From Phreatobacter sp. (GTDB lineage: Bacteria; Pseudomonadota; Alphaproteobacteria; Rhizobiales; Phreatobacteraceae): 64,000 nt of DNA. The notes below the pieces were generated by a model, which was given only the letters and a program-made list of their open reading frames with translations, ran no database searches and was not told the origin of the DNA. The position numbers were made by a program, and so were the translations under genes. The stretch is from assembly GCF_016793595.1 (NCBI RefSeq), contig NZ_JAEULY010000015.1, forward strand, positions 399,685 to 463,684. The letters are read 5' to 3'. This document shows, one piece after another, positions 63,371 to 64,000 of this stretch (within the stretch, counting starts at the first letter, position 1; every line of letters begins with the position of its first letter).

Positions 63371-63694
63371 TCAGCGCCTGCCGATCACGCCGACCTGCGG
63401 TTCATTCCTCCGGCCGATCAGCATCATCATCGCTCCGAGCGTGAGACCGATGACGGCCGTGGGCATGGCAAGCACGGCGAGCAGCCCCGGATCCCAGAGC
63501 CAGCCGAGATCGCGGGCGACGAGCAGCTTCTCCACCTCGCCGAGGCTCGCGGGGTGGATCGCGCGCCAGCTGTCGGCTCCGGACGTGGTGATCAGCCGCT
63601 GGCCGGCAATCGATCGCGTGCCGTCGATGACCAGCGCGACGAAGCCGACGGCGATCAGCACGAGCCCGATGAGGCGGAACAGGAAGCGGATCAT
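63371..63694 (-). CDS. Small membrane protein of unknown function
   Basis: A 107-residue protein with an N-terminal membrane segment (IRFLFRLIGLVLIAVGFVAL), a hydrophilic loop including TTSGADSWRAIHP, and a second membrane segment at about residues 73-92, ending NEPQVGVIGRR. Proteins with this loop pattern occur in Rhizobiales without a role. It is convergent with the dioxygenase gene. Confidence 0.7.
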   Translation of the reverse strand: MIRFLFRLIGLVLIAVGFVALVIDGTRSIAGQRLITTSGADSWRAIHPASLGEVEKLLVARDLGWLWDPGLLAVLAMPTAVIGLTLGAMMMLIGRRNEPQVGVIGRR

Positions 63695-63861
63695 GTCACC
63701 TCATGCGGCCGGTTTCGGAGGCGACATAACCTTAGGGAATGCCGCCGGCAAGGGCATCAGAACCCGCCCCCCTGCGCCGAAGGCCGACGCGGCGGCGAAT
63801 ACCGGCCTCACGACCATCAATATGGCGACGCCGGTCGCCGACGGCCAGAACCCTGCCGTCC

Positions 63862-64000
63862 CTACCAGCTCTGCCTGAGCGCGACGCTTCCCCTGATGGA
63901 TCGGTGGCGGTCGCCGAGTTCGCCGTCGAGGGCGAGGGAGGCATTGAGGCCCTGGCGGAAGCGGGCCTCGACGCCGAGGGTGGCGAGCGCGGTGTGGGTG
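63862..64000 (-). CDS. Autotransporter-type beta-barrel protein, C-terminal end (partial)
   Basis: The last bases of the window, read in complement, are an open frame of 45 codons ending at TAG 63862-63864. The peptide has the alternating pattern of a final beta-barrel strand set, with ATLGVEARFRQGLNASLAL, LDGELGDRHRS, and a terminal aromatic RQSW, as in the ends of alphaproteobacterial autotransporter barrels. The rest lies beyond the window. Confidence 0.6.
   Translation of the reverse strand, partial: THTALATLGVEARFRQGLNASLALDGELGDRHRSIRGSVALRQSW

Noticed and set aside
63693..63878. A 61-codon + strand frame before the right edge
   Set aside because: It starts on top of the start of the opposite gene and overlaps the autotransporter end; no ribosome site and no family pattern.

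Overview
The window is about 64 kb of GC-rich chromosomal DNA, almost fully coding, with no rRNA, tRNA, CRISPR array, insertion sequence or phage region that I could see. It looks like an alphaproteobacterium of the Hyphomicrobiales (Rhizobiales) type. The support is a RegB/RegA redox pair, the gene blocks rph-rdgB-hemW with hrcA close by and dapD-dapE-truA-fmt-def, a GAAC-N7-GAAC LexA box of the alphaproteobacterial kind, BIME-like GTCAT..CCGG..ATCCACG repeats, two Liv-type ABC uptake systems beside aromatic-acid catabolism, and a flagellin gene. The genus cannot be fixed from the sequence alone.

Bases 1-19080 are a catabolic region. A first + strand set (1-8920) holds the end of a biotin-carrying acyl-CoA carboxylase subunit, its carboxyltransferase partner, and a complete Liv-type ABC transporter with an acyl-CoA ligase gene set into the middle of it. 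A second set (9113-18387) resembles the coumarate (couAB/couPSTW) system of Rhodopseudomonas: a crotonase-fold hydratase, a feruloyl-CoA-synthase-like ligase, a periplasmic binding protein, p-hydroxybenzoate hydroxylase PobA, and on the other strand an ATPase, a fused permease-ATPase and a permease. A MarR regulator (18595) is divergent from it. Palindromes in front of the hydratase gene and in the marR promoter are likely operators.

Bases 19140-27943 are housekeeping: def-fmt-truA, the lysine-pathway genes dapE and dapD with two DUF805 membrane proteins between them, a CNNM/CBS membrane protein, a VOC protein, a DUF1059 protein and an NADP-dependent oxidoreductase. At 28035-28063 a sigma70-like promoter carries a perfect LexA box, in front of an uncharacterised gene and an apparently frameshifted one. 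Bases 28986-32142 are thiamine genes: thiE, a TPP riboswitch, a small four-helix membrane protein, and thiC.

Bases 32278-47339 hold a chemoreceptor with a small overlapping membrane protein, argB, a secreted protein with a duplicated DUF1036-like half, a pyrimidine 5'-nucleotidase, dnaJ and dnaK (RpoH-type promoter and structured leader), alkB, hrcA, rph, rdgB and hemW. Bases 47416-64000 hold an extensin-like protein, regB-regA, mmcB, rpsO and pnp, flagellin, a lectin-like secreted protein, malonyl-CoA decarboxylase, an enoyl-CoA hydratase, coaA, hisE, a GNAT acetyltransferase, a CHAD protein, msrA, a Tat-type intradiol dioxygenase and, at the right edge, the C-terminal end of what looks like an autotransporter.

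I found no wholly new multi-gene system. The best leads are the SOS promoter with its uncharacterised genes, the riboswitch-controlled orphan membrane protein, the ligase embedded in an ABC importer operon, and the structured leaders of flagellin and dnaK.
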